Shown here: piece by piece, positions 22,569 to 34,999 of the stretch
How the letters are laid out: the number at the start of each line of letters is the position of its first letter
How positions within the stretch are numbered: position 1 is the first letter of the stretch
Assembly (NCBI GenBank): GCA_028826165.1
Contig: JAPDFW010000084.1
Span: forward strand, 1-64,000
Direction: 5' to 3'
DNA: 64,000 nucleotides
Source: Anaeramoeba ignava
Lineage: Eukaryota; Metamonada; Anaeramoebidae
Translations under genes and position numbers: made by a program
The notes under the pieces: generated by a model
Seen by the model: only the letters and a program-made list of their open reading frames with translations
The model's database searches: none
What the model was told of the DNA's origin: nothing

Positions 22569-25473
22569 TTAATTAAATAAAGCTGTTTTTTTTGTTGTCT
22601 TTTTTTTAGAACGAGTTGAGAAAAAACTATCAAAATCATCTTCACTATTTGAAGATTTTTCATCTTTTTCTTCATTTTGATTTTCTTCATTTTGATTTTC
22701 TTCATTTTGATTTTGATTTTGATTTTGATTTTGATTTTGATTTTGATTTTGATTTTGATTTTGATTTTGATTTTGATTTTGATTTTTTGAATTTATTGAT
22801 TCAAGATATTCAATTCCATCAATAAAAGGATCTTTTTCTTTTGGTTGATTTTGTTTTTGTTGATTAACTTGTTTTATTGGTTGTTGTTTAACTTGATTTG
22901 GTTGATTAAATAATTTTAATTGTTGATTAAATTGATTTGGTTGTTGATTTAATTGTGGATTAAATTGATTTTGTTTAAATTGATTTATTGGTTGATTAAA
23001 TTGATTTGGTTGTTGATTTAATTGATTTGGTTGATTAAATTGATTTAATTGTGGATTTGGTTGATTAAATTGATTTGGTTGATTAAATTGATTTGGTTGT
23101 TGATTTAATTGATTTGGTTGATTAAATTGATTTAATTGTGGATTTGGTTGATTAAATTGATTTTGTTGTTGATTTAATTGTGGATTTGGTTTTGGATTAA
23201 TATCAAGATCAATTAAATTATTTTGTTGATTTGATTCAATTTTAGTTGGTTTTTGATTTGTTGATTTTTCTTTTTTTTGTTCATCTTTTTCATCAGATTC
23301 AGTATCACTATCATCTGATACACTTTTAAATTCATTATCACTAATACTTTCATCAGATGATTTCTCTTCTTTTTTTTCAGAATCTCCAGGAAAATCTTTA
23401 TTTCAAAATTAAATTAAATTAAATTAAATTAAATTAAATTAAATTAAATTAAATTAAATTAAATTAAATTAAAATTAAATTAAATTAAATTAAATTGAAA
23501 AATTAATTTACGAATTTCATCAACTGGTTCATGTTTCAAAGCTTTTTGATAATTTAATTTTGCAGTATTAACAATATCGTTATAAATCAAAACTTCTGTT
23601 AATAATTCATCATTATCAGTTATTTTTCCAGCTAAACGAATCATTAAATAACTAATTTGTTTCACAGTTAAATATAATTCTTGTATTGTTTCATCTTTTT
23701 TAATATCATCTGTAGGTTGAACAGCTTTTAAAGTTTCTGTTAATAATTGGATTGTTTCCTTTACTACTTTTAAATCTTTTCTAATTTTTTCTGCTTTTTG
23801 TTCTTTTGTCATGTTTGACATCATCTAAAATAGAATCAAAAATAAAAATGATTTTTTTGATTTTAAATATTTCTTTTAATTTAAATATTCTTTTAATTTA
23901 AATATTCTTTTTAATTTAAATATTCTTTTAATTTAAATATTCTTGGAAATATTTCTTTTAATTTAAATATTTTTGGAAATATTCTTTTAATCTAAATATT
24001 TCTTTTAATTTAAATATTTCTTTTTAATTTAAATATTTTTTTTAGATATTCTTTTAATTTAAATATTTTTTTAATTTAAATATTTTTGGAAATATTTCTT
24101 TTAATTTAAATATTTTTGGAAATATTTCTTTTAATTTAAATATTTTTTTTAATTTAAATATTTTTTTTAATTTAAAATATTTTAATTTAAATATTCTTTT
24201 AATTTAAATATTTTTGGAAATTGTTTTAAATTGTTTACCATTTGAGGTTGTTGTTGAAATTGTTGTTGTTGAAATTGTTGTTGTTGATAATAATAATAAT
24301 TTTGAGGAATTTGAGGAGAAAAAACAGGATAAGTTCCACCATACATTCCCATTGCCATAGGAATTGATTGAAAATTTCTAGTTGTATTTTGAGTTGATTC
24401 TTTTGGTTTTGGAATATCTGGAGGTTCTTCAAAAGTTCCTTCTGGTGGAAGTTTTGCTCCAATTTTAAGTAAATTTTGTAAATGTTTTGCAATTTTTGTT
24501 ATTTTTAGAACTTTTTGAATCAAATATCTTGCTCTATCTCTTGCTTCTGGTGCTTTTATCACTTTTGGAAATACTCATTAATTTTTCATAAAATTATCTT
24601 TTTCAATATATTTAATTAAACTTGGTATATTTTTTAAGCATGCATCTAAAAGCTTTATTGTTTTAATTTTGTTTTAAATTTAAATTTAAATTTTTTACCA
24701 TTTGAGGTTTTGTTGAAATTTTTGTTGAATTTTAATTTTAATTTTAATTTTAATTTTAATTTTAATTTTTTTTAATTTAGGAATTTTAATTTTTGATTTA
24801 ATTTTAATTTTTAAATTTTGTAAATGTTTTGCAATTTTAATTTTATTTTTTCAAAATTTTAATTTTAATTTTAAATTTTAATTTTTTAATTTTAATTTTA
24901 ATTTTAATTTTAATTTTAATTTTAAATTTTAATTTTAATTTTAATTTTAATTTTAATTTTAATTTTAATTTTAATTTTAATTTTAATTTTGATTTTTGAT
25001 TTTTAATTTTAATTTTAATTTTAATTTTAATTTTAATTTTAATTTTAATTTTAATTTTAATTTTAATTTTAATTTTAATTTTAATTTTAATTTTAATTTT
25101 AATTTTGATTTTAAATTCAATTTTGATTTTAATTTTAATTTTAAATTTTAATTTTAATTTTAATTTTAATTTTAATTTTAATTTTGATTTTAATTTTAAA
25201 TTGTTTACAATTAATGAAAGAGATTTAGTTTTTGCATTATTTTTGCCTAAACGATTTTTAATTGCATTAACAAGATGTTCTTCTCTAAATTATTTTTATT
25301 AATTAAATTTTAAAATTTTTAAAATTTTTTTTGTTATTTTTTTGTTTTTTATTTTACTCTGTTGGATGTCTTCTAACATAATTAATTATTTTAGAATTGT
25401 AAGTCCAATCTGCATCTAATAAATTATCTGTTGCTTTTTCAACTGCATCTTTAAGTGGAGAATTTGAAAACAT
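22569..25473 (-). CDS. VHS-GAT endosomal sorting adaptor, TOM1/GGA-like
   Basis: An adaptor expected to bind ubiquitinated cargo and clathrin at endosomes or the trans-Golgi. Exon 1 gives LKDAVEKATDNLLDADWTYN. The VHS domain continues over introns with EEEHLVNAIKNRLGKNNAKT and ILLDACLKNIPSLIKYIEK, then VIKAPEARDRARYLIQKV. The GAT domain is exon 23824 to about 23510 (IRKDLKVVKETIQLLTETLK...ELYLTVKQISYLMIRLAGKI...LIYNDIVNTAKLNYQKAL). The C-terminal tail is Asn/Gln/Pro-rich and carries a clathrin-box-like LIDLD and a DPF motif. Large introns lie at 24653-25208 and 23825-24238. Near 24565-24590 two in-frame stops can be bypassed by two compensating one-base shifts, restoring NLMSISK. The tail has no SH3 or gamma-ear domain, favouring TOM1-type over GGA. 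Confidence 0.88.
23398..23497. repeat. AAATT pentamer array in VHS-GAT intron
   Basis: About eighteen tandem AAATT units in the intron between the GAT exon and the Asn/Gln-rich tail exon. Confidence 0.9.
23840..24230. repeat. ~18-20 bp repeat in VHS-GAT intron
   Basis: Irregular tandem copies of TTTTAATTTAAATATTCTT and the variant TTTTTGGAAATATTTC fill the 414-nt intron 23825-24238 between the VHS-side and GAT exons. Confidence 0.88.
24690..25200. repeat. TTTTAA hexamer array in VHS-GAT intron
   Basis: A (TTTTAA)n array with scattered TTTTGA variants. It makes up nearly all of the 556-nt intron that splits the VHS domain between LSLI and LLDACL. A partial copy of flanking coding sequence (TTTTACCATTTGAGGTT, TTTTGTAAATGTTTTGCAAT) appears near 24697 and 24818, resembling the exon edge at 24230-24250 and the exon near 24470. 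Confidence 0.9.
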
Positions 25474-25798
25474 TTTTATTTAAAAAAAAAAAAGAAAATT
25501 TGAAAATAAAAAAATGAAAATAAAAAAATGAAAAAAATTTTGATTTATTTTTTAAAAAGAAAAAAATTAAATTTGAACTAAATTCGATTTTAATTTTAAT
25601 TTTAATTTTAATTTTAATTTTAATTTTAATTTTAATTTTAATTTTAATTTTAATTTTAATTTTAATTTTAATTTTAATTTTAATTTTAATTTTAATTTTA
25701 ATTTTAATTTTAATTTAATTTTAATTTTAATTTTAATTTTAATTTTAATTTTAATTTTAATTTTAATTTTAATTTTAATTTTAATTTTAATTTTAATT
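25474..25798. repeat. Intergenic TTTTAA hexamer array
   Basis: The gap between the VHS-GAT start and the FKBP15-like stop. About 110 bp of A-rich promoter-type sequence is followed by roughly 35 copies of TTTTAA (25588-25800) that run right into the FKBP15-like stop codon. Confidence 0.88.
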
Positions 25799-27972
25799 TT
25801 AATTCTTCTTTTTGTCTTTTTTATTTTCTAAATTTTCTTCTTGTTTTGGATTAATATTTGAAACTAATTGTGTAGTTCCATGTTTTATAATTTCAGCACT
25901 TGTTTTTAAAATTGTTTTTCCATCATATTTCTCTTCATTTTTAAAAATTTTTTGTAATTGTAAAAAAATCCAATTCATTAATTTTGTTATATTTTTTTCC
26001 ATTCTTTTACGTTCTTTTAATAAATCATTTTGATTTTGATTTTGATTTTGATTTTTGATTTTGATTTTGATTTTGATTTTGATTTAATTCAAATTCTTTT
26101 TGCTTTAGTTCAAATTCTTTTTGTTTTGTTCAAATTCTTTTTGTTTTTGTTCAAACTCTTTTTGTTTTAATTCAAATTCTTCATTTGATTTAATTGAAAT
26201 ATCTTCAATTTTCTTTTTTAATTCTAAAATTTCTTCATCTTTTTCATCTAATTTTTCTTGAAGAATTGAAATTTCATTAGAATCATTAATTGATCTAAAA
26301 TTTTGAAGTTGAACTTCATTTTCTTTGAGTTTTTCATTTTCTTCTTTTAAATTATGAATACTTTGTTCTAATTCTTTCATTTTATCTTTTGTTTCTTGTT
26401 GAGAAATTGAATCAAAATAACTTTCATCTTCAATGATATCAAATTGTTTATAAAGATTTTCCATTTTGGATTGAATTTGTAAATATTGACTTTCAATATT
26501 TGTTTGTTGATTTGTTATATTATCAATTTTTGATTCAAGTTTTGATTTCTTTTTTGATTTATCACTTTGATTTTCCATTTTTTGAATTGAATGAAGAAAT
26601 TGTTGAATTTTTTGAGAAATTGAATCAAATGAAAAGGAAAGACTATTGATAAGAATTTTACTATCCACTCCATTTCTTCTTGTATCAATTAGTAAATCTA
26701 ATATTTCATTAATATTCATTAATGGTTGTTTTGGATAATTTTGTTGAATGAAAATTTGTTTTGGTTCTTTTTCTTTTTGAGGAATTTCTTTTGGTTTTTT
26801 TTCTTCGTTTAAATTGTTAATTTCATCTGTTTCGAAAATATTATCATAAATTTTATTTTGAGTTTTTTCATCACTTTCATGTTTTTGGATATTTTCAAAG
26901 TTTTCATGTTCTTGAATATTTTCAATTAATGGAAATTCTTTTGAATCAAATTGTTCAAATTGATTAAATTGTTCAAATTGATTAAATTGAAAGGGATCAT
27001 TTTTGTCAAGCATGAGTTGTTCTGTTGGTTGAAATGAGAAATAATTATCATAATAATATTCATTTTGATCATTTTTAATTTGATTTAATGGGATTAATTC
27101 TTTCAAATCAACAAAATAAACAATAACTGAATTTTCTGAAAATTTTTGTTTAAACATTCTTTCATATTCATATTGATATTGGAAATGAAATTTAGGATGA
27201 GAACAAATTATTCTTTGACCACCTTTTTGCATTCCAAGAAGACCTAAATTCCAAACTAAATAATATAAAAATAAATATTATATTTTAAATATTTATTTAT
27301 ATTTTATATATTTTATACCTTTACTAATTGTTGAATCACCAATTTGACATCCAAATTTAATTTCTTTTTCATAAGTTGTATCGAATTTGGTTTGAATTTT
27401 AGGATTTGAAATATCATAAACAATCCATCCAATATAATTAATTCTAATTTTTGTTCCTTCAATAACTTTTTCATCATTTCCAAAAGAAATATCAAAATAA
27501 TTAATTTTTTCTGAATCAAAATCTAAATCAAAATCTGAGTTTTTTAATAATATTAAAATGAAAGCAAGTTGAGTTGAAAATTCAATAGAATCTTGAGAAT
27601 TATTAAAATTTAAAATCCATTTTTGATTATTTTCTTCATAAAAAGTTAAAAAATTTTGGTTTTGAGACTAAAAAAAAACAAGAAAATAAATTTTATCATT
27701 TTAAATTTTTTAATATTTTTAATTTTAATTTTTACTTGAAAATTAAAGGATTTATTCAAAAAAATTGTTGAAATTGGATTTCTTTTATCTTGATAAAAAA
27801 TAATTTGATAATTAAATAAATCAGGAATTCCTGTAATTGCTACAATAACTTTTCCCATATTTTCAAATTGAGAATTTGTTTGATTTATTTTTGTTAAAGA
27901 AATAAGTTTTGCTGAGAAAACTAATTGATTTTCATTTTCATTTTCATTTTCATTTTGATTTAAAGAATTCAT
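25799..27972 (-). CDS. FKBP15/WAFL-like protein: WH1-like, FKBP and coiled-coil domains
   Basis: FKBP15 links endosomes to actin and microtubules. Exon 1 (27972-27736) and exon 2 (about 27667-27321) give an N-terminal WH1-like fold (MGKVIVAITGIPDLFNYQII..., FLTFYEENNQKWILNF) and the start of an FKBP-type domain (KVIEGTKIRINYIGWIVYD). Exon 3 continues it with VWNLGLLGMQKGGQRIICSH. A long Gln/Glu-rich coiled coil follows, then ITKLMNWIFLQLQKIFKNEE and YDGKTILKTSAEIIKHGTTQ, which matches the end of the FKBP15 coiled coil. Introns are short, phases 0 and 1. Two one-base errors in A runs near 26125 and 26055 break the C-terminal frame inside an EFEQKQK repeat and the following Asn/Gln tract. Peptidyl-prolyl isomerase activity is doubtful, as in vertebrate FKBP15. 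Confidence 0.83.
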
Positions 27973-28064
27973 TTTTGAATTTTAAATTAGATTAGAAAAG
28001 AAAAAAATGAAAAAAATATTTTTGAAATTTTTAAATTTAAATTTAATTGATTTAATTTTGAAAT

Positions 28065-29876
28065 TTAAAAATAAACTTCAAATCTTTCAACAACAAAAGG
28101 TGGTTTATATTTAGTAAATAAACTTCTTCCTTGTGTATATAAAAAAGAAATATTTTTTGGAAGTTCATAAGTAAAACTAACATTAGAAAAACCAATTTTC
28201 AAACCTGGACCAACACATAAATCCCAACCATCTCCAAAAGCAGGACCATACTCTATTCTATTAACTAAAGCACATTTTGTCTTATCGGGAATTACGTCCA
28301 TTCTATAAGGTTCTGTTACTTCATTTGATTTTAATATAAATAGGAAAGCCTTCTTGTCTTCAATATACTCAATGTTAAAACTTGGTTGATAAATTTGGGG
28401 AATTTCCCAAAAATCTTTTTCCTTCTTTTTCTTCTTTTTCTTTTTCTTTTCCATTTCTAATTCTTTGGTTTCTTCATCACTTTGCAATTTGCTTTTTGTT
28501 TCATCTTCTTCATCTTTCTCTTGTTTTTTTGTTGTCCAACCGATTGAACTAAATCCTCCAAAAATATTCCCCTGAGCCTCGATAATAATAAGTATTGGGG
28601 CTTTATTGTCACAAAATCTATGGAATTTTTTGGTTGTTATTTTATCATCTATTGTTGAAAGAAACTGGAATTTTAATTTATTAAAAACATCATCGCCGAT
28701 CCAATTTCTCAAATAAAATTCAAATTTATTCGCATTAGTTCCTTTGATGGGAAGATTTAGCAAACGAATTTTCCCATTGCGTATCATTATTGATCCCTTT
28801 GCTTCCATATATCCATTTGGATCCAAAAATTTTCTTTTATTTTTAAACCAGTCATTTTGCTCTTCATATTTTTTCCTGATGTTTTCTTGTATATCTAGTT
28901 TGTTGTCCCTAACAGCTGCAATATAATCCGAAAGATCGCTTCTTTCGTTTTTTGTGAACAAATTATATTTTTTGGGGATTTCGGAAAATTCTCTCGATTT
29001 CATTAATCCAAAACGAATCATTTTCAAAAAATGCGTTTTGAAAAAATCATTGAATTCTTGTGAAGATTTTACTTCTTGAGTATTTTTTGAGGATCGTGAT
29101 TTATTGAGCGTGTAACTGCACACCGCTTCAAAAAGCGTGATTTCGTTTTTGATATTCAATGTATCGCGTCGAAGAAATATTTGGAGAATTTCCACTGAAA
29201 TCACTCTCAAATTATTATTTAATAGCAACACTGAAAAATTCTTGTCAATTAAATAAAGTGCTTGATTTGTAAAAACTTCATTATTCAGATTCATGATTGA
29301 TTCGAATTGTCGTAAGCCTAAGTTCTTAATAATTGTATAATACTCCGTTTTGCTAAAGGATTCGAATTCTATTTTTATTAGTTCCATTTGGATAAAGATT
29401 TCGCATTGTTTTTCCAAGTCATAAATTCCCCATTTCCGAGAAATATCACATAATTCACAAGTTAAGTTAAACATTTTGAAAGATTCTGCACTTTCGCATT
29501 GAATAGGAAGTTCCAATTCGTTTGTATAAATGAATTCAATTGCACCTTTTAAAACACAATAGTTTTGTTCTTCTGTTTCTTTTTCATGCGTTTTTATATA
29601 ATTTGAAAGTCCTTTTGAACGAAAATCTAAAAATGAACTGTAACAATAAATTTTTCCAATTTTTTCACTTCCTTCTTTTTTGCATTTTATAATTAAATCT
29701 TGTCCTAATCCTTCTATATAAATTGAAGATTTGAGTTTTTGAATAAATTCTGTTTTTTTCGTTTTAAATTTTTTTGGAGGAGATGTTTTTTGTTTGTGTC
29801 TTCTATAAATAATATTTATTTTAATAAATTTAATAAAGAATATTTTGAATTTGAATTTAAATTACATTCTTATCAT
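28065..29876 (-). CDS. BTB-BACK-TLDc protein 1
   Basis: First of ten paralogues here; 582 residues after splicing an 11-nt first exon (29876-29866) to exon 2 (29802-28065) over a 63-nt phase-2 intron. The BTB domain spans about residues 25-145 (IYIEGLGQDLIIKC...YCYSSFLDFRSKG...GAIEFIYTNELELPI), BACK about 160-330 (LQIFLRRDTLNIKNEITLFE), TLDc about 345-582 (FHRFCDNKAPILIIIEAQGN, then IFGGFSSIGW, AFLFIL, a segment reading YGPAFGDGWDLCVGPGLKIG, RFEVYF). BTB-BACK proteins are commonly Cullin-3 substrate adaptors and TLDc domains commonly bind V-ATPase; function here is inferred. The TLDc loop holds a Lys/Glu run. It is the most diverged member of the left array. Confidence 0.86.
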
Positions 29877-30020
29877 TTGAAATAAAAAAATGAAAAAAAT
29901 GAAAATGGAAATGAATTTTTTTTTTAGTGATTGTTGTAAAAAAAAAATTAACTGAAATTGGATTTTAAATTAAAAATTTTTTTCTTTTTGTTTTCTTGAT
30001 TTGATTTTTCAAAAAATCAA

Positions 30021-31817
30021 TTAGAAATAAACTTCAAATCTTTGGATTAACCCTTCATTATATGTTCCAGTAAAAAACATTTTTGCCTTCTTTGATCGAT
30101 ATTGGATATTACCAGGAAGACGATAAGTAAAACCAGGATTAGCATAAAAAGTCTTCAAATCACCAGAAACAGATAAATCCCAACCATCTCCAAAAATAGG
30201 GCCACGTTGAGAATAATAAACTAGAGCGGAGTTCTTTTTTTCAGGAATTAAAGGGATCATTTCTTGTTTATTATTTTCTTTCTGTGATTTTAAAATGAAC
30301 AAGAAAGCTTCTTCATCCTCAATTGATTGAATTTGATCATGATTTTGATTTTGATTTGGATTTTGATTTTGATTTTGATTTGAATTTTGATTTTGATTTT
30401 GATTTTGATTTGGATTTTCATTTTGATTTTGATTTTCTGTTTTTTTCCATCCAACTGAAGTATATCCTCCAAAAACACTACCTTCGGATTCAATAAAAAC
30501 AATTACTGGTCCTTTATTATCGCAAATTTCATGAAAATCTCTGCAATTCAAGTTGTGATCTTTTGTTGAAATGAAACGAAACTTCATTTTTTGCAAAGAA
30601 TCGTTTTTCATCCAAGGTTCTAATATCTTTTTATATTGACCCAAAAGACAATCATCAATTTGCTTTTGCGTAATCGTAACTTTTTCATAAGGAGATTTCA
30701 CCAATTTCTGGAATGAGTTGCAGTATTCATGATCAAAATACATTCTTTTTGGTTTAAACCAATCAAAACCCCTTGCTTTATAATCTTGAATAATTTGCTC
30801 ATTTTCTTCATAATCTTCATCAATTTCGTTTTCAATAAAATTGGAAATATCATTGAGTTCCTCATTTGTTAAAATTTGGAAATCATTAACAATTTGTAAT
30901 TCATTCAAATTCATTGCTCCAAATCGAACACGCTTGATTAAATTTGATCTCAAGTTTTCTTTTGTATTTTCAGTTAGAATAATTTGCTCATCTTCTTTTA
31001 AATCTTCTTTTAAATCTTCTTTTAAATCTTTTTCTTTTGAATCTTTTTCTTTGGAATCTTTTTCTTTGGAAGTGCTTTTCCTCGTTTTTGTTGACTCCAT
31101 CTTCTTTTGGTAAACTTGTTCTGAATAATCAATAACCAAATAAAAAATTTCCAACTCATTCTCAACATCCAAAGTATCTCTTTCAAGAATTTTTCCCAAA
31201 TTCAAATCATCCAAATGCAAATAGTCACAATCCAATACAATCCGTTTGAAGTTTTTGTCAATTACTCTCAAGAATTTTTCAACAATACTTTCTTCTTGTC
31301 GAATATTTTTTGAAACACCTTCTAATTTTTGGATATCCTTAAATCTATTCAACATTTTGTTCTTAAAATTTGATTGATTTTGAACTAAACTTGGATCATC
31401 TCTTTGAAGTTCTGCAAGTAAATATTTTTCGCTTTTCGTTATCAATTCAGAAATCGAATATTCGCAGCAGAAACTGTATAAATCACTTGCCAATTTAAAA
31501 GGATCTAACGATTCATTTTCTGGATGTTTTATTGGAATTGCAAAAGATCCTGTATAAAGATATTCAACTACTGTTTTAACTGCATAATAATTGTATTCCA
31601 GTTCCAGTTCCATTTGTTTTTCTTTAATTTTGGCTTCAAATCCTGGTGATCTTGATTTTAATATCGTTGAAAATAAATAGAGTTTTTTGCCTGAATCTGA
31701 TTTCTTTTCATTTCCAATTTTGCTTTTTAATATTATGTCTTGATCCAAATTCGGATTGAAAATTGTCGAGAGAAGTTCGTATGATAAACTCTTTGTTCTT
31801 GAATATTTGCTTTTCAT
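30021..31817 (-). CDS. BTB-BACK-TLDc protein 2
   Basis: Single exon, 598 residues, ATG at 31817, so it lacks the tiny first exon of most relatives. BTB: DIILKSKIGNEKKSDSGKKL, then YLFSTILKSRSPGF and AVKTVVEYLYTGSFAIP. BACK: LGKILERDTLDVENELEIFY and NLIKRVRFGAMNLNELQIV. TLDc: FISTKDHNLNCRDFHEICDN, then SVFGGYTSVGW, EEAFLFIL, YYSQRGPIFGDGWDLSVSG and IQRFEVYF. Two low-complexity insertions are present: tandem KEKDS then KEDL repeats between the BACK halves, and an Asn/Gln/Pro tract in the TLDc loop just after GW. About 144 bp separates it from gene 1. Confidence 0.9.
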   Translation of the reverse strand: MKSKYSRTKSLSYELLSTIFNPNLDQDIILKSKIGNEKKSDSGKKLYLFSTILKSRSPGFEAKIKEKQMELELEYNYYAVKTVVEYLYTGSFAIPIKHPENESLDPFKLASDLYSFCCEYSISELITKSEKYLLAELQRDDPSLVQNQSNFKNKMLNRFKDIQKLEGVSKNIRQEESIVEKFLRVIDKNFKRIVLDCDYLHLDDLNLGKILERDTLDVENELEIFYLVIDYSEQVYQKKMESTKTRKSTSKEKDSKEKDSKEKDLKEDLKEDLKEDEQIILTENTKENLRSNLIKRVRFGAMNLNELQIVNDFQILTNEELNDISNFIENEIDEDYEENEQIIQDYKARGFDWFKPKRMYFDHEYCNSFQKLVKSPYEKVTITQKQIDDCLLGQYKKILEPWMKNDSLQKMKFRFISTKDHNLNCRDFHEICDNKGPVIVFIESEGSVFGGYTSVGWKKTENQNQNENPNQNQNQNQNSNQNQNQNPNQNQNHDQIQSIEDEEAFLFILKSQKENNKQEMIPLIPEKKNSALVYYSQRGPIFGDGWDLSVSGDLKTFYANPGFTYRLPGNIQYRSKKAKMFFTGTYNEGLIQRFEVYF

Positions 31818-32049
31818 TATTATTTTTTTAACTTCTTTGTTCTCATTGTTTTTACTTTTTTTGTTTTTTTTTTAATTTAATTTAATTTAAAATAAATTTT
31901 TTTTTTTAATTTAATTTAAAAATTAAAAAATTTACTTTTCAATAATTCCTTCCATTTTTAAAAAGAAAAAAAATGAAAAAAAAAAAGGAAAAAAAAAAAT
32001 TTTTATTAAAAAAAAAAAATCCACTTTTTATTATTATTATAAAAAAAAA

Positions 32050-34332
32050 TTATGCGAAATAAACTTCCAATCTTTGAATAGAAAACTCATTATTTGAAGT
32101 GAAAAAACTTCTTGCTTCATTTGAACCTGATAGAATATTACCAGGAAGTTGATAAGTAAAGCCTGGATTCAAAAAACCAGTTTGCAAATTACTCGAAATT
32201 GACAAATCCCAACCGCTTCCAAAAATGGGACCAAATTCTGAAAAATAAATAACAGAAGTATGTTTTTCATCCTTAATAACATCAAAACGATGATTAAATT
32301 GATCTTTCCTCGAATTTAAAACAAACAAAAACGCTTTATCATCTTCAATATAACTGAGTTGATCATTTAATTCAATTATTTGATTTTCATATTTATATTC
32401 TTTTTTTTTGGATTGCAGTTTTTTCCAACCGACAGAAGTGTATCCTCCAAAAACCGTGTTTTCGGATTCAATAACAACAAGCGTTGGTCCTTTATTATCG
32501 CAAATAAGATGAAAATCTCTGCAATTCAAGTTGTGATCTTTTGATGAAACAAATTGAAGTTTTAATTTCTCAATAACATTATCTTTATCAACTTGTTTCC
32601 AGGCTTCTTTACATTTTTCGAATATCAAAGATTTTTTTTCATCCAAATTCAAACTTTCTTTTTTCAAGCTTGGTTCTTTTACAGCTGATAAAATGAACCG
32701 TTGATCAAAATAGCATCTTTTATTTTTAAACCAATCATGATTCTCATACTCCTTTTTTTCAGCAATTATTTTTTTTTCAGTTTGTGATTTCGCTTTTATA
32801 AAATTTTCGATATCCTTTTTTTCATTTTCATCCAATAATTTGTAAGTGTATAAAGTTTCTAAATCTTCGATATCCAATGTCCCAAATCTTATAACTGGAA
32901 CAAAATTTGATTTGATTTCTTTTTTGTATTTTTCACCCGAATGATCAAATTGTGATTTACTCCATTTTTTTTCAAATTCAAATGTTATTTCGTCAATTAT
33001 TCTTTCACTTGTTATATTCAATGTGTCTCTCCTTAAAATTGGGGTTAAATCTATATTATCTTTCAAGTGTAATAAATCTTTATTCATAAATATTTTTTGT
33101 ATATCTCTGTCTATTAAATGAAGAACTTTTCTAGAAAGGCGATCTTGATTAAATTTTCCATCTATCCTCTTAATTTCTTCCCACTTTTTTAATGCAAAAT
33201 TTTTGATTGGATCCTTGTTTTCTAGATTTTAAATTTAAATTTTGAATTTTAATTTTGATTTTGATTTTGATTTTGATTTAAATTTTGATTTTGATTTAGA
33301 TTTTGATTTTGATTTTGATTTGAATTTTGATTTTGATTTTGATTTTAATTTTAATTTTAATTTTGATTTAAATTTTGATTTTGAATTTGATTTTAATTTT
33401 GATTTTGATTTTAATTTTGATTTTAATTTTAAATTTAGATTTTGATTTAAATTTTGATTTTAATTTTAATTTATTTTAATTTTAATTTTTAATTTTAATT
33501 TTAATTTTGATTTTAATTTTGATTTTGAATTTTGATTTTGATTTTAATTTTGATTTAAATTTTGATTTTAATTTTAATTTTAATTTTAATTTTAATTTTG
33601 ATTTTGATTTAGATTTTAAATTTAATTTTAAATTTTTTTAATTTTAATTTTAATTTTAATTTTAATTTTAATTTTGATTTTGATTTAAATTTTGATTTTG
33701 ATTTTAAATTTAAATTTTAATTTCAAAATTGATTTTGATTTTAATTTTGATTTTGATTTTAATTTAAATTTTGATTTAAATTTTTAAAAACCTGAAGATT
33801 TATTCAAAAATTGGTTTCTTTCAATCTCAGCTATAATATATTCTGCATAAATTTCTTGTGCTTCATCCATTACCCATTCAGAAGAAATTTCATATAACTG
33901 ACAAGCTAAATTAAAAGGGTCAGCTGAAAGATTATCAGGATCTCTAATAGGAAATCTGAATTCACTAGTATAAATATAATGGATTATTGATTCAATAACA
34001 TAAGGTTCATAATCTAATTTAATAACTAAAATATCTTCATTTTCTTTTTCTCGTTTTTGTTTTCTGTGTTTTGATGTTTTATCTTCTTCTTCTGTTCTTT
34101 TTTTCGTTTCTCTTTTTTCTCTTTGACTTTCTATTTCCTTTTCAATAAATGATTTTAATTGTTCAAATCTTGATCCCAAAATTGAAGAATAAACATAAAA
34201 TTCTTTGTTGTTTTTTGCTTTTAAAATTAAATCATGATAATTATTTTTTTGAAACATAGAAAGATGAAGTTGATGAATAAAGTTTGGAATTCTTGAATAT
34301 TTTTTTTTAAAAGATTTTTTGTTTTTTTCCAT
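32050..34332 (-). CDS. BTB-BACK-TLDc protein 3
   Basis: Two exons, 34332-33792 and 33221-32050, join in phase 1 (SS|E|NKDPIKNFALKKWEE) to give 570 residues. Exon 1 carries BTB (YHDLILKAKNNKEFYVYSSI, then YVIESIIHYIYTSEFRFPI) with a Lys/Arg/Glu insertion. Exon 2 carries BACK (LTPILRRDTLNITSERIIDE) and TLDc (FVSSKDHNLNCRDFHLICDN, TVFGGYTSVGW, KAFLFVL, FGPIFGSGWDLSISSN, IQRLEVYF). GSGWDL replaces the GDGWDL of the other copies, and the protein ends in an extra Ala. The 570-nt intron is made of hexamer repeats and lies in a different place from the first intron of the other paralogues. Confidence 0.87.
33222..33791. repeat. Hexamer-filled intron of BTB-TLDc gene 3
   Basis: The intron reads TTTTGA/TTTTAA/TTTAAA hexamers nearly end to end on the plus strand (AAAATC/AAAATT on the sense strand). 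Boundaries are GT at 33791 and AG ending at 33222, supported by the protein junction. Confidence 0.88.
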
Positions 34333-34999
34333 TTTTTTTTATTTTTGAAAATCTAATAAATAAATAAATCAATTAATTAATAAATAAATTAATAAATAAA
34401 TAAATTTTTGAATGTTTTTTATTTTATAATTAAAGGAAAAAAAGAAACAAACCTTTTCTTTTAATAAAAGGAAAAAATGATTTTAAAAAAAAAAAAAACG
34501 GAAAAAAAATTTTTTTTTTTGGATTTTTTTCCTTTTATTTTTTGAATTAAAATTGAATTAAAAATGAATTAAAAATGAATTAAAATTGAATTAAAATTGA
34601 ATTAAAATTGAATTAAAATTGAATTAAAAATGAATTAAAATTGAATTAAAAATTGTTTTTTTGGATTTTTTTCCTTTTATTTTTTGAATTAAAATTGGAT
34701 TAAAATTGAATTAAAATTGAATTAAAATTGAATTAAAATTGAATTAAAATTGAATTAAAATTGAATTAAAATTGAATTAAAAATTGAATTAAAAATTGAA
34801 TTAAAATTAAATTAAAATTGAATTAAAATTGAATTAAAATTGAATTAAAATTGTTTTTTTGGATTTTTTTCCTTTTATTTTTTGGATTAAAATTGAATTA
34901 AAATTGTTTTGAATTGAAAAAGAATTCAAAAATGAATTGAAATTGAATTGAAAAAGAATTGAAAAAGAATTGAAAATGAATTGGAAATGAATTGGAAAA
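34333..34999. repeat. Intergenic 10-bp GAATTAAAAT repeats with a reiterated spacer
   Basis: The gap upstream of BTB-TLDc gene 3. About 200 bp of A/T-rich promoter-type DNA is followed by runs of GAATTAAAAT. Three copies of a T-rich spacer, TTTTTTGGATTTTTTTCC followed by TTTTATTTTTTG, stand near 34514, 34658 and 34853, making a higher-order repeat. It ends in AATTGAAAAAGAATTGAAA units abutting the stop of gene 4. Confidence 0.85.
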
